Shown one piece after another: positions 33,765 through 43,388 of a DNA stretch of 64,000 nucleotides. A program made the translations under genes and the position numbers. Every line of letters starts with the position of its first letter. Within the stretch, counting starts at the first letter, position 1. The notes under the pieces were generated by a model that was given only the letters and a program-made list of their open reading frames with translations, was not told where the DNA came from and ran no database searches. Origin of the DNA: G963668185 sp965237445. GTDB taxonomy: Bacteria; Chloroflexota; Dehalococcoidia; Lucifugimonadales; G963668185. The DNA lies in the NCBI GenBank assembly GCA_965237445.1, contig OZ250142.1, positions 2,294,001 through 2,358,000 on the forward strand, given 5' to 3'.

Positions 33765-34661
33765 TCAAGCTCGAGGATGCGCCCGGTCGTACTCGTTCCT
33801 TACATGTTCTGTAGTGAGGTGCGTGTAGACCTGCGTCGTTGTAATGCTAGCATGCCCCAGCAGTTCTTGAACATGCCGCAGAGGGGCCCCGCCGTGCAGC
33901 AGGTGAGTCGCAAAGCTGTGCCGAAGGGTGTGCGGCGTCAGGGCGCCATTGATGCCGGCCTGCTGAGCGTGCTTCTTGAGGATCAGCCAGAACCCTTGCC
34001 GGGTGAGGCGCTTTCCCTTGCGGTTCAAAAACACAGCCTGTTCGTTCTCTGCGTCGTTCAGTTGTGGCCTTGCATCCTCCAGGTACACGCTTAGCGCATC
34101 GATTGCCGCACCGTGCACAGGGACCAGCCGCTCCTTTGCGCCCTTGCCAAAGACCCTGACAAAGCCCTGTTCCAGGTCCAGGTCCTCCTTGTCGAGTTGC
34201 ACCAATTCGCTGACCCGCATCCCGGTTGCGTACATCAACTCAACCATTGCGTGGTCACGCAGCGAGTCCACGGAGTCTCCGGCCGACACTTCGTCCAGCA
34301 GCCGGTCCACGTCTTCCATGTCAATCGTCTTGGGCAATGCGCGGCCGGTTCGGGGCGCAGCCAGGTTCTCTGTAGGGTTCTTTTCGACAACTCCGTCTTC
34401 CAGGAAGAACGAGAACATCGACTTAGAGGCCGCGAGTTTGCGAGCCTTCGTAGCGTCGGAGTAGCCAAGTTCGTGGAGTTTCATTGCATAGTCCATCAGG
34501 CACCGCTCGTCGACGTCTCTCCAGACCGTGGCTTTGCTACTTTCCTCCAGGTGCTCGGTCAGCTGACGCAGGTCGTTGCCGTATGCGGAGAGAGTGTGTG
34601 TGGAGACCCCTCGCTCCACTGCCATGAAGTCCAGAAAACTTTCCACATGCGTCCATAGCAT
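33765..34661 (-). CDS. Tyrosine recombinase, XerC/XerD type
   Basis: A 298-residue site-specific recombinase. An N-terminal SAM-like DNA-binding domain spans about 1-90. The catalytic residues are seen in order: Arg in ATGMRVSEL, Lys in the FGKGAKERLVP hairpin, HTLRHSFATHLL (His, Arg), LGHASITTTQVY (His, Tyr). Size and spacing fit chromosomal Xer proteins rather than an island integrase. The ATG at 34661 is preferred to GTG at 34670 because AGAGGTGG is correctly spaced for it. XerC versus XerD cannot be told from this locus. Confidence 0.93.
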   Translation of the reverse strand: MLWTHVESFLDFMAVERGVSTHTLSAYGNDLRQLTEHLEESSKATVWRDVDERCLMDYAMKLHELGYSDATKARKLAASKSMFSFFLEDGVVEKNPTENLAAPRTGRALPKTIDMEDVDRLLDEVSAGDSVDSLRDHAMVELMYATGMRVSELVQLDKEDLDLEQGFVRVFGKGAKERLVPVHGAAIDALSVYLEDARPQLNDAENEQAVFLNRKGKRLTRQGFWLILKKHAQQAGINGALTPHTLRHSFATHLLHGGAPLRHVQELLGHASITTTQVYTHLTTEHVRNEYDRAHPRA

Positions 34662-34818
34662 TTGGGCCACCTCTTTCTCGAATCCATGTGAGATTCAAGG
34701 GTAGTGGGGCCAAGCTGCGCCATGATTGGCGGATTCTGTTCATTTTCTGCCGCGTTTCGAGCCCGTCGTGGGTGCAGTCGAGCGGCTCTCGCACTCTCCC
34801 GACACCGGCGCGGCGCGT

Positions 34819-34824
34819 TATACT
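34819..34824 (+). promoter_or_regulatory. Candidate -10 box for lgt
   Basis: TATACT lies 41 bp before the lgt ATG in the divergent region between the recombinase gene and lgt. No strong -35 box is visible at the expected distance. Confidence 0.35.
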
Positions 34825-34864
34825 GCTGCGGATTCCTGTTCCATAAGAAATCCGGAAGTGACGA

Positions 34865-35788
34865 ATGATCGAAATCGACGTTAGTCCCAACTTGTTCACG
34901 GGCGCCGTGATTCTCAGTTGGCACGGTATGTTCGCCTTCGCAGCCGTTGCGACTGCCGTCTTTCTTGTGGGACGTTGGGCAAGGCTAATCAGGATAGATC
35001 CCGACTCCGTCTATTCCATTGCCGTGTGGGCAATTGTCGGAGGGGTCGTTGGCGCCAGGTTTTTCCATGTCGTTGACAGGTGGGACCTGTACAGCAACAC
35101 GCCGTGGGAGGCTCTGGCATTCTGGCAGCCGGGCATCGCCGTTTGGGGTGGCGTGCTCGGCGGGTTTGTTGGCGGCGTGGCGGCGGCGCTGGTGCTCGAG
35201 CGGTTGCGCAAGCGCCGCTGGACGAAAGATCAGGCAGAACTCCCGGAGGACCAGCGCACTCCGTACGAGCCGGCTTATCCGATCGGCAAGATTGCCGACA
35301 TCACTGCGCCGGCCCTGATCCTGGTCTTGGCAGTGGGCAGGTTGGGCGACATCGTCAATGGCGAACACTGTTCCAAGGCCACCGACTTCTTTTTGGGCTT
35401 CGTCTGGACGGCCCCCGATACGATCGCCCGGAACTGCGCCAGCGGCTTTAGCCAGGCGGCGCAACCTTCCATTGTGTATGAGATGCTGCTCTCACTTGGC
35501 GCGCTCTGGGTCATTTGGAAACTCAGAGGGCGGTTGCGGCCGGACGGCATGCTGTTCGCGGTCTTTCTTTTCCTGTACTCGCTCATCCGCTTCCTGACCA
35601 TGTATCTGAGGGAGGAGAAGGTCTGGGCGGCCGGGCTGTCAGAGGCGCAGTGGGTTGCCTTGGGCGTCCTCTTGATCACGGGTCTCTTGATAGCGGTTCG
35701 GGCACGTTTCACTGAGCGAATTGAACTGGAGCCGCTTCCCGCTACCGAGCGTGGCTCGAGGGCGGAGCGGAGGCGCCGTCACCGCTGA
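34865..35788 (+). CDS. lgt: Prolipoprotein diacylglyceryl transferase
   Basis: A 307-residue polytopic enzyme that transfers diacylglycerol to the lipobox cysteine of prolipoproteins. It has GGVVGARFFHVV, FWQPGIAVWGGVLGGFVGG near 95 and LAVGRLGDIVNGEHCSKATDFFLG near 160 (signature region, quoted in parts), and HXGF-like QPSIVYEML near 200. A charged insertion (RKRRWTKDQAELPEDQRTP) lies between the third and fourth helices. GGAAG precedes the ATG. Lipoprotein candidates in this window (8251, 25351) would be its substrates. Confidence 0.94.
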   Translation: MIEIDVSPNLFTGAVILSWHGMFAFAAVATAVFLVGRWARLIRIDPDSVYSIAVWAIVGGVVGARFFHVVDRWDLYSNTPWEALAFWQPGIAVWGGVLGGFVGGVAAALVLERLRKRRWTKDQAELPEDQRTPYEPAYPIGKIADITAPALILVLAVGRLGDIVNGEHCSKATDFFLGFVWTAPDTIARNCASGFSQAAQPSIVYEMLLSLGALWVIWKLRGRLRPDGMLFAVFLFLYSLIRFLTMYLREEKVWAAGLSEAQWVALGVLLITGLLIAVRARFTERIELEPLPATERGSRAERRRRHR

Positions 35789-35825
35789 CCATAGGCGCTA
35801 CGCCGGTACCCCATCGGGCGCAGTT

Positions 35826-37547
35826 CTAGCTGCGCACGCTCCCGGCGAAGTCTTTGACGGTTAACTGGACTCTTCTACGGCCCCGCCACTCGTCTATCGT
35901 CGGCGTGTACACCACGTCGATCCTCCTGTACGCCTCCTGGAGCCTGTCTCCCATGCGAAACGCAATCGCGTCGTGCAGCGCTCCGCCCTCGAACAGCGAC
36001 AGCTTCAGGTGACGACCGTCGCTTCCGACGCGCCGCGCTTCCGCCACACTGACGCTTCGGGAGAGGAAGGTCGGTCTTGGGTTGCCCAGGCCGAACGGCG
36101 CCAGCGATTCGATGAACTGGACCGTGCTTTCGGCGGCGGCGGTGAGCGACAACTCGCAATCGATGTCAATTGTGGGCGTCAGCGCGGATGGGTCTATCCG
36201 GCTCGCGGCGTAGTGGAGCAGCCTGCTCTCGATCTCCGGCAGGTCGTCGGTTCGGGCCGTAAACCCCGCCGCTAGCGGGTGTCCTCCGTAGCGGACCAGA
36301 AGGTCTTCGCATGAACGCAACGCGTCCACAATGCTCAGTTCGGGTATGCTGCGGGCGCTCGCCCGGCTTAACTCGCTCCCCACTGAAACAGCCACCGCGG
36401 GGCGCACGTGCTCCTCGCACAACTGACCGGCCATCGGTCCCAGAATGCCAGGTTTCCACTCGCCGTGACTCACGAAGATCAAGGGTGGAGTACCTTCCGG
36501 GAACCGGGTCTGGACCTCGGCCTGCGACATCGCTTGGTCCGTCAGGGCCCTGCGCTCCTGGTTCAGATGCTCCAGTTCATCGGCAAGTTGATATGCCTCA
36601 CTGGGATTGTCTGACGTAAGGAGGTTTAGGCTGGTCTCAGGCGTACCGATCCTACCGGGAGCGTTCAGTCTCGGAATCAATGAGAACGAAAGGTCAACCT
36701 CATCTAGCGTCCCCGGTGACGCCTGCGCAGACTCCATTAGCGCCCTCAGTCCAACGTTGCTGGACCTGTTCAGTTGCCTGAGTCCCCGGCTCACAAAGTA
36801 GCGGTTCTCGCCCTCCATCGGTCCCACGTCCGCGACAGTGCCAAGAGCCACCAGTTCCAGCAGATGCTTCGGCTGGCGTCGTCCTCTGCTTTTGAACAAG
36901 GCGGAGACGAGCTTGTACGCCATCCCGGTGCCGGTCAGGCCCTTGAACGGGTACTTCGAGCCGGGAAGCCCCGCGTGCACCACGGCGCGAGCCTCGGGCA
37001 ACGAGTCGTCGGGCGAATGGTGGTCAGTAACGATGGTGTCGATGCCAAGCTGGGTAGCGAGTGCGACCTCTTCTCGGTCCGTAACGCCGCAGTCCACGGT
37101 GACGCACACTGTCACGCCCGCCGCGGCGAGTCTGCGGACCGCATCCGGGTTCAGGCCGTGGCCGTCGGCCTCTCGGTCCGGGATGTAGGGCATCACCCGG
37201 CCGCCCAGCTCCCGGAGTCCAAGCGTGAGTACCGCGGTGCCGCTGATGCCATCAACGTCGAAATCGCCGTACACGCCGATCGACTCGCCGGACAGAATGG
37301 CCGCCTCAAGCCGCCGCACGGCTTCGCCCATGCCCGGCATCAGGCTGGGGTCATGCTCCATGTCCGGACCGATCTCGAGAAAGGCCCGGGCATCTTCCGG
37401 CGTACGGACCCCGCGGTTGTAAAGGAGGCGTGCGTGTAGGGGGGGAAGGTTTAGCCGGTCAGAAATGGACGCCGGTGGGGCAGGAGCAATGCGCCATGTT
37501 TTCGAGGGCTGAGTCGGGGAAGCGTAGGGCGTGTTCGCCGAGGCCAA
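35826..37547 (-). CDS. recJ: Single-stranded-DNA-specific exonuclease RecJ
   Basis: A 573-residue DHH/DHHA1 phosphoesterase that degrades single-stranded DNA 5' to 3' in repair. Catalytic motifs: VYGDFDVDGISGTA near 96, VDCGVTD and TDHHSPDD near 165-172, GTVADV and the DHHA1 GGHPLAAGFT near 425. The C-terminal OB domain is present. Start is TTG at 37547, only one base after the fabF stop, so fabF-recJ is an operon. The pairing with fabF is probably a matter of co-expression rather than shared pathway. Confidence 0.95.
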   Translation of the reverse strand: MASANTPYASPTQPSKTWRIAPAPPASISDRLNLPPLHARLLYNRGVRTPEDARAFLEIGPDMEHDPSLMPGMGEAVRRLEAAILSGESIGVYGDFDVDGISGTAVLTLGLRELGGRVMPYIPDREADGHGLNPDAVRRLAAAGVTVCVTVDCGVTDREEVALATQLGIDTIVTDHHSPDDSLPEARAVVHAGLPGSKYPFKGLTGTGMAYKLVSALFKSRGRRQPKHLLELVALGTVADVGPMEGENRYFVSRGLRQLNRSSNVGLRALMESAQASPGTLDEVDLSFSLIPRLNAPGRIGTPETSLNLLTSDNPSEAYQLADELEHLNQERRALTDQAMSQAEVQTRFPEGTPPLIFVSHGEWKPGILGPMAGQLCEEHVRPAVAVSVGSELSRASARSIPELSIVDALRSCEDLLVRYGGHPLAAGFTARTDDLPEIESRLLHYAASRIDPSALTPTIDIDCELSLTAAAESTVQFIESLAPFGLGNPRPTFLSRSVSVAEARRVGSDGRHLKLSLFEGGALHDAIAFRMGDRLQEAYRRIDVVYTPTIDEWRGRRRVQLTVKDFAGSVRS

Positions 37548-37548
37548 A

Positions 37549-38787
37549 TCAGCCTTTGAACTCCTGGAAGACTAGTGATGCGTTGTGGCCGCCGAAGCCG
37601 AATGAGTTGCTCATTACTGTGCGGACCTCGCAATGCCGCGCCGTGTGAGGCACGTAATCGAGGTCGCAAGCCGGGTCCGGGTTCTCCAGGTTGATAGTAG
37701 GCGGCATTACACCGTCCGCTATCGAAAGCACGCTAACCGCCGCCTCGATCCCGCCGCTCGCGCCGAGAAGGTGCCCGGTCATAGACTTCGTGGATGACAC
37801 GGGTGTGCTATATGCCTCCTCTTCGAACACCGACTTTATGGCCATGGTCTCGAACTCATCGTTAAGGGGCGTAGAGGTCCCGTGTGCGTTGATGTAGTCG
37901 ATGTCGTCAGGATTGAGCCCGGCATCTTTGAGCGCCATCTTCATTGCCCTCGCGCCGCCCTCGCCTTCTGGCGCTGGCTGCGTGAGGTGATGGGCGTCGG
38001 CGGTGGAGCCGTAGCCCACCATCTCGGCAATCGGCGTGACGCCCCGCTCTTCGGCGTGTTGCAGTGACTCCAGAACCAGGACTGCCGCGCCTTCGCCCAT
38101 CACGAACCCGTCGCGGTCCGCGTCGAACGGCCGGGATGCTCTCTGCGGGTCGTCATTTCGTTTCGACAGCGCGCGGCATGCATTGAACCCGGCCACCCCT
38201 ATCGGGCATATCGCTGCTTCAGCGCCTCCGGTAACGGCGGCGTCCACGTCGCCTCGGCGAATGAACTGGAATGCCACGCCAATCGAGTCTGCGGCGCTGG
38301 AACAGGCCGAGACTGTGGAGAAGTTAGGCCCCTTGGCCCCTAGTACCATCGAAACTTGGCCGGATGCCATGTCCGGCAACATCATTGGAACGAAGAACGG
38401 GCTGATCCGGCCGGGTCCGGACTTCTGCAGGACGCCTAGCTGGTTGGACAGTGTTATGAGTCCTCCGATTCCGCTCGCCACCATTGAGGACACCCTGTGC
38501 GAGTTGTTCCCGTTGATGCTGAGCCCAGCGTGAGACTGCGCCTCCAATGCCGCTACCACGGCCAACTGCACGAACCGGTCCATCCGCCTCGCTTCCTTCC
38601 GGCCCAGCAGCGACTCGGGTTCGAAGTCTTTGACCTCCGCCGCGATCGTAGTCGTGTAGCCGCAGGTGTCGAACGACGTGATTTGGTCCACGCCGGATCT
38701 GCCTTCGACCAGTCCCTCCCATGTGGACTCTCGGTCCAACCCCAGGGGACTGACCATGCCTATTCCCGTCACGACTACGCGATTCAT
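37549..38787 (-). CDS. fabF: 3-oxoacyl-[acyl-carrier-protein] synthase II
   Basis: A 412-residue condensing enzyme of fatty-acid elongation. The Cys-His-His triad is visible: VSACSSAADS near 162, NAHGTSTPLND near 302 and KSMTGHLLGASG near 338. The N-terminal VVTGIGMVSPLG is standard for FabF. No acyl-carrier or other fab gene is adjacent. Divergent from mtaB with a 155-bp gap. Confidence 0.96.
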   Translation of the reverse strand: MNRVVVTGIGMVSPLGLDRESTWEGLVEGRSGVDQITSFDTCGYTTTIAAEVKDFEPESLLGRKEARRMDRFVQLAVVAALEAQSHAGLSINGNNSHRVSSMVASGIGGLITLSNQLGVLQKSGPGRISPFFVPMMLPDMASGQVSMVLGAKGPNFSTVSACSSAADSIGVAFQFIRRGDVDAAVTGGAEAAICPIGVAGFNACRALSKRNDDPQRASRPFDADRDGFVMGEGAAVLVLESLQHAEERGVTPIAEMVGYGSTADAHHLTQPAPEGEGGARAMKMALKDAGLNPDDIDYINAHGTSTPLNDEFETMAIKSVFEEEAYSTPVSSTKSMTGHLLGASGGIEAAVSVLSIADGVMPPTINLENPDPACDLDYVPHTARHCEVRTVMSNSFGFGGHNASLVFQEFKG

Positions 38788-38942
38788 TGCTCTTGGACTC
38801 CAGGCTCCAGGACGGCCGGAAGGCAGACATAGAAATCGCCGGTCGAAACTGTTCGCCGACCGGTCACGCCTTCAAGCGGCGACAAGGATACCATAAGGCG
38901 GTTCGACCGCTTCCGGGCCCTTGCCCTGCTAGAATCCTTCCC

Positions 38943-40268
38943 ATGATCGGAGCTTCGAAAACGGCCCTCGCAGGTGACGTGCCCCGCGTTGCCATCGAGA
39001 CGCACGGCTGCAAGCTAAACCAGGCCGACTCCACGCAGATCGCATGGGAGTTCGTGGAGTCCGGCTTCCGCGTAGTGAGTACGGACGAGCCCGCAGATGT
39101 GTATGTGGTAAACACATGCACGGTCACCCACGTGGCAGATCGCAAGGCGCGGCAGTCCCTTCGGGCCGCCCGGCGCCGGAACCCGGACGCAGTCGTGGTG
39201 GCGGCCGGCTGTTACGTCGAGCGGGCGCCGGACGTGCTCGCGGGGCTTGACCAGGTGGACATTGTCGTTGGCAACAGCGACAAGCCGGAGCTGGTGCGGC
39301 GCGTCCTTGAGTGGCGCGGGGACACGCCAGTGCCGTGCGCCGTCGGCGCCGAGCCGGACGGCTACAACCCCCGGGTTCTTCGCGTGAGGGGCATGGTCAA
39401 GATCCAACACGGGTGCAACCAGGTGTGCGCCTACTGCATCGTTCCCAAGGTGCGTGGCAGGGAGCGGAGCGTGCCTCCCGCCGAGGTGGTGGCCCAGGTT
39501 CGCCGCTACCTCAGCCTGGGCTACAAGGAGATCGTACTCACGGGTACGCAGTTGGGCAGTTACGGGTTCGATCTTACAGGCGAAAACCTCGCTGGCCTGA
39601 TCGAGCGCGTTCTGACTGAGACCGCTGTGCCGCGTCTCCGCGTTTCATCGCTCCAGCCGCAGGAGATTGACGAGCGACTGCTGGACCTATGGACTGATTC
39701 GCGCCTGTGCCCGCACTTCCATATGCCCCTTCAGAGCGCCAGCACAGCCGTGCTCAAGCGCATGCGCCGCAAGTACACGCCGGAACGGTATGCGGAGGCG
39801 GTCGACCAGCTTCGGTTGCGAGTTCCAGGGTGCTCCATCACGGCCGACGTCATCGCTGGATTTCCCGGAGAGACGGAAGAGGACTTCGAGGCGACATACG
39901 ACTTCTGCGAGCAGATGCGGTTCGCGTCCATGCACGTGTTCCCGTACTCAACACGCCCCGGTACGAGCGCCGCCCACTTCAAGGACCATCTGGACGCGCG
40001 CGCCAAGGCCGAACGAGTATCTAGGCTGCTCCGAATGGCGGAGACCTCCTCCGCAGCCTTCAGGCGGGGCATGCTTGGTTCGACGAAGCCGGTCTTGTGG
40101 GAGGGCAGGCGCGAGAGTGCGGCAGGCAATGGCGAATACATCGGTCTCACAGACAACTACGTTCGCGTGATTGCTTCCTGCGATCGCGACCTGACGAACA
40201 AGGTCACCGACGCCAGGTTGGTCCGATTGGAGAACGGCCTGGTCCGCGCGGAGACAAGTCGCGACTAA
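38943..40268 (+). CDS. mtaB: tRNA t6A37 methylthiotransferase MtaB
   Basis: A 441-residue radical-SAM enzyme of the MiaB/RimO/MtaB group. The N-terminal auxiliary cluster cysteines are in ETHGCKLNQAD, NTCTVTH and AAGCYVE; the radical-SAM triad is in GCNQVCAYCIVPKVRG; a TRAM-like C-terminus follows. GCKLNQ and the TCTVT spacing favour MtaB over MiaB. It converts t6A37 to ms2t6A in tRNAs reading ANN codons. The ATG at 38943 is preferred over the open frame upstream because homology begins there. Confidence 0.93.
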   Translation: MIGASKTALAGDVPRVAIETHGCKLNQADSTQIAWEFVESGFRVVSTDEPADVYVVNTCTVTHVADRKARQSLRAARRRNPDAVVVAAGCYVERAPDVLAGLDQVDIVVGNSDKPELVRRVLEWRGDTPVPCAVGAEPDGYNPRVLRVRGMVKIQHGCNQVCAYCIVPKVRGRERSVPPAEVVAQVRRYLSLGYKEIVLTGTQLGSYGFDLTGENLAGLIERVLTETAVPRLRVSSLQPQEIDERLLDLWTDSRLCPHFHMPLQSASTAVLKRMRRKYTPERYAEAVDQLRLRVPGCSITADVIAGFPGETEEDFEATYDFCEQMRFASMHVFPYSTRPGTSAAHFKDHLDARAKAERVSRLLRMAETSSAAFRRGMLGSTKPVLWEGRRESAAGNGEYIGLTDNYVRVIASCDRDLTNKVTDARLVRLENGLVRAETSRD

Positions 40269-40319
40269 GTTAGCTCTGTCTGCCTTATTCCATACCTGAG
40301 AATGGGGCCAGACTCTTGT

Positions 40320-41156
40320 CTAGAGCGCCACTGGCCGCAGCTTGGCCCTGCCGTTGGTCTGCTCCAGGTACCCGGCGTGGCACTCAAGCCCGTGGCCGAA
40401 GACCAGGATCCAGCCGTAGTCGATGGCCTTCCTGATCAGATCACGCTTCTTCACAAGCGTATCGTTCGGGTCCTGGTCGGTGGCCGCGATGTACGTGAGG
40501 TCCAGGTGGTGTGGCGTCGGGATTATGTCGCCCGCGTATGCGATTCTCTCGGCGCTGGACTCGATGAACACCATCTGATTGCCGCGCATGTGACCGCCAG
40601 CCACGCGCACAACGATGCCGGGCGCGATCTCGGTCTCGCCGTCCAGCAACGTGACCATGCCCTTCTCCTCCAGCGGGAGGAAGTCATCTTCGTATAGCGC
40701 GTCCAACTCACGTTCGTTGGGGTTAGTCGCAGCTTCCCAGCACTCGCGTTGCACCATGTACTCGGCTTTCGGGAACACGGGCACCGCAGTCCCCATCCTG
40801 TCCAGCTTCGTGCAGCCGCCCGCATGATCGAAGTGCAGGTGCGTAAGCACTACTAGGTCTATGTCCCTTGCAGTCAGATTAATGGACTTCAGGTTCTTCA
40901 GGAGCTTGTTGCCTTTGAGCAAGAACCTGTCCTTGAGCTTGTCCGCCCGTTTGGATCCCGCGCCAACGTCAATGAGAATGTTCGACGTTGGAGTCTGGAT
41001 GACGAGGCAGTTCATCGATAGCCGAATCCTGTTTCGGCGGTCAGGCTTTGAGTACTGCTCCCATTCTGACTTCGGTATCTGTCCGAATACCGCGCCTCCG
41101 TCCATCAGATAAGTGCCGTCGCTAACAACGTCAACGGAAATGTTCCCAAGCTTCAT
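40320..41156 (-). CDS. Metallo-beta-lactamase-fold hydrolase
   Basis: A 278-residue MBL-fold protein. The metal motif THLHFDHAGG is intact, with further ligands in GHMRGNQMVF, YAGDIIPTP and VFGHGLECH. Similar proteins are lactonases or quorum-quenching-type hydrolases, but substrate cannot be read. The ATG at 41156 (MKLGNISVDVVSDG) is chosen over an in-frame start at 41216 since AAGGG precedes it and homology starts there. Convergent with mtaB. Confidence 0.9.
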   Translation of the reverse strand: MKLGNISVDVVSDGTYLMDGGAVFGQIPKSEWEQYSKPDRRNRIRLSMNCLVIQTPTSNILIDVGAGSKRADKLKDRFLLKGNKLLKNLKSINLTARDIDLVVLTHLHFDHAGGCTKLDRMGTAVPVFPKAEYMVQRECWEAATNPNERELDALYEDDFLPLEEKGMVTLLDGETEIAPGIVVRVAGGHMRGNQMVFIESSAERIAYAGDIIPTPHHLDLTYIAATDQDPNDTLVKKRDLIRKAIDYGWILVFGHGLECHAGYLEQTNGRAKLRPVAL

Positions 41157-41461
41157 GTCAAAGACCCTTCGAAAAGAGGTAGCGCCTGTGGTCGGACTCT
41201 GCGTGAGAGAGTCCAAAGTGGCTTAGTGGGCAGGGCCCCAGTGAAATTCCGGGACCTGTCTAGAAAAACTGTCTTCTACGCCCCGCAGGATAGACACTAG
41301 TTTGCGCCCGCGCGTTGCCGCAAGGCGTTTTTGTACCCCTTTTTCGCCGAGTCTTCAGCGAGAACGGCAGGAATCGGCACGCCGCAGGCAGCTAAGGACG
41401 GCGCTCGCCCCTATTACATACGGTCGTTTCTACGTGGAATCGCGGTGGTGGGCTAGGCGAG

Positions 41462-42748
41462 TTACCTGCCTAGTTGTTCTATCGCGGCGTCGAACGCCGA
41501 CAATGTGGCTTGCACGTCGTCGTCGTCGTGGGCCGTCGACAGGTAGTACTTGCTACCGCCCTTGAAGATACCCTGCTCTCGAAGCAGTCCATTGAACTCG
41601 TTGAGCCTCGCTCCGTCCACCTTTAGCGAATCGCGGTAGTTTTCCACCTCTTCGTCCGTGAAAAACACATCGAACAGCACCGGCTCGCCAGTGACCTTGG
41701 CAGGAATCTCCGCGAGGTCCAGCCGCTCTTGCAGGCCGTCCTTCAGCGCTCTGCCCCTGGCTTCAGTCCGTTCGTACGTACCTTCGCGCCTGAGTATGTT
41801 CAGTGTCGCTAGGCCGGCCGCCGCCGAAATCGGGTTGCCGTTGAGAGTACCGACCTGGGGCAGGGAGTCCTCCTTTGGCGTGGCGGTCTGGTCGAAGTGG
41901 GCCATGATCTCGTCCCGGCCCACTACCGCCGTCAGCGGGTACCCGCCGGCCACCGCCTTGCCAAGTGAGCACAGGTCCGGCGTTACGCCGTAGTACTCCT
42001 GCGCTCCGCCGTAGGAAAGCCTGAAACCCGTGACCACTTCATCGAAGATCAGCGGAATTTCGTACTGCGCGGTTATCTCCCGCAGGCTCTCCAGGAATCC
42101 GGCCTTCGGTGGGAACAGCCTCTGCAAAGGCTCCACGATCACGCCGCCAAGGTCATCGTGATGCTCCTCGATGATGGCACCCGTAGTCTCGATGTCGTTG
42201 AACGGCGCGATCAGCACCTCGTTCTGCACCGACTTTGGGATGCCCGCTGAGCTCGGCTCGGCTTTCGGAAAGTCCAGAAGGCCGGACGGCGAGAGGCTCA
42301 TCAGTGAGTAATCGTTCATGCCGTGAAAGCCGCCCTCGAACTTCAGGATCTTGTCGCGGCCCCGGAACGCCCTGGCCGCCCGCATGGCATACATCGTGGC
42401 TTCAGTGCCGGTGCTGCAGAACCGTACCTTGTCCGCGCACGGAACGGCGTTCGCAATCTGCTCTGCTAGAAGCACCATCAGCTCGTTGACGCCGAAGAAC
42501 GTGCTCCCGTTGCCGAGTTGGTTGCGAACAGCGTCGTCCACCTCGGGGTGGGCGTGGCCGACGATCATCGGACCGGAACCGAGCAAGTAATCAATGTACT
42601 CGTTGCCGCTGACGTCCCAGATTCGGCTGCCTCTGCCGTTCCTGATGATCATCCCGGCCGGCACGTTGCCGTTTGTACCTCCCGGCATGTACTCGTGGGC
42701 CTTCCTCAGCAACTCTCGTTCGCGTTCGGACACGTTTCGCTCGGCCAT
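41462..42748 (-). CDS. Class III aminotransferase / glutamate-1-semialdehyde-aminomutase-like enzyme
   Basis: A 428-residue PLP enzyme. The cofactor lysine is in SLGKAVAGGYP near 263, the phosphate-binding region in CSTGTEATMYAMR near 112, and the conserved Asp in LIFDEVVTGFR near 233. It resembles HemL but no haem-biosynthesis gene is near and the N-terminus (ERERELLRKAHEYMPGG) is also common to omega-amino-acid aminotransferases of catabolic loci. Monocistronic by context. Confidence 0.92.
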   Translation of the reverse strand: MAERNVSERERELLRKAHEYMPGGTNGNVPAGMIIRNGRGSRIWDVSGNEYIDYLLGSGPMIVGHAHPEVDDAVRNQLGNGSTFFGVNELMVLLAEQIANAVPCADKVRFCSTGTEATMYAMRAARAFRGRDKILKFEGGFHGMNDYSLMSLSPSGLLDFPKAEPSSAGIPKSVQNEVLIAPFNDIETTGAIIEEHHDDLGGVIVEPLQRLFPPKAGFLESLREITAQYEIPLIFDEVVTGFRLSYGGAQEYYGVTPDLCSLGKAVAGGYPLTAVVGRDEIMAHFDQTATPKEDSLPQVGTLNGNPISAAAGLATLNILRREGTYERTEARGRALKDGLQERLDLAEIPAKVTGEPVLFDVFFTDEEVENYRDSLKVDGARLNEFNGLLREQGIFKGGSKYYLSTAHDDDDVQATLSAFDAAIEQLGR

Positions 42749-42810
42749 CGTGCTCTCCGTTCGTATGAGTGCCCGCGATTATAGCAGCGGCCGCCCGCGC
42801 TATGGACGCG

Positions 42811-43086
42811 CTATCTACTCTCCGCCAACCGTCCGGAAAGGTACTTGTGGATGACGCTTGAAAGAAGCGTCTGGTATGGCATTCCTTCTTCTCGAGCGCG
42901 GGCATGGGCGAGGGCGAAGTCTCTCTCGGTCATGCGAAGGTTCACACGGCGAGTCTTGTTGAACGTGTTCCTGGCCGCCCGTCGTGCAACCTGCGCTTCG
43001 ACTTCCGCGCTAGGGGATGAAACAAGCTCGCCCAGTTCAAATCTCTCGAGAATCTCCCTCTCTTCGCCGGTCATGACATCCTTCAT
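42811..43086 (-). CDS. BrnA-like ribbon-helix-helix antitoxin
   Basis: A 91-residue protein. The C-terminal half (RRVNLRMTERDFALAHARAR, then EEGMPYQTLLSSVIHKYLSG) is a ribbon-helix-helix DNA-binding fold, while the N-terminal half is acidic and would contact the toxin. It starts four bases inside the end of the upstream gene (43083-43086), the toxin-first order typical of BrnT/BrnA. Pairing with the 43083-43388 gene is convincing; the exact family name is less so. Confidence 0.75.
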   Translation of the reverse strand: MKDVMTGEEREILERFELGELVSSPSAEVEAQVARRAARNTFNKTRRVNLRMTERDFALAHARAREEGMPYQTLLSSVIHKYLSGRLAESR

Positions 43087-43388
43087 TGCTGCTGCCTCCT
43101 CGAATAACTCCTCGTAGCCTTCCTGCTAGGGATTATAGTCTTCAGAAAGCGTGTGCCGTCCGTCTGAATCACGAATGGGACCAGGTAGACGTAGCCGCCC
43201 ATGTCTACAACGTATATCAGCTGCCCTGGGTAACGTACCTGGTTAGGATGCTCCAGGATGTCTAACAGCCCGCCTCGTTCTATGGCGGAGACGATAACTT
43301 CGAACGAGACGCCTCTAGCCTCACGGAGTAGTCGGTCCTTTTCCGTACTCCACTCGAAACTCTCGCTCCTAATGCTTTCATAGTACAA
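43083..43388 (-). CDS. BrnT-like RelE-superfamily toxin
   Basis: A 101-residue small basic protein beginning FEWSTEKDRLLREARGVSFE, close to the BrnT pattern (FEWDxxKxxxNxxKHGVSFE), followed by a beta-rich part and a terminal FLKTIIPSRKATRSYSRR. Members are ribosome-independent or related RNases. Start appears to be TTG at 43388 with little ribosome site, so the true start may differ. Translationally coupled to the antitoxin downstream. Confidence 0.7.
   Translation of the reverse strand: MYYESIRSESFEWSTEKDRLLREARGVSFEVIVSAIERGGLLDILEHPNQVRYPGQLIYVVDMGGYVYLVPFVIQTDGTRFLKTIIPSRKATRSYSRRQQQ

Noticed and set aside
33765..34661. Tyrosine recombinase as an island integrase
   Set aside because: Its size, motifs and housekeeping neighbours (uvrC, lgt, recJ) fit chromosomal Xer proteins, and it is 9 kb from the tRNA-Arg.
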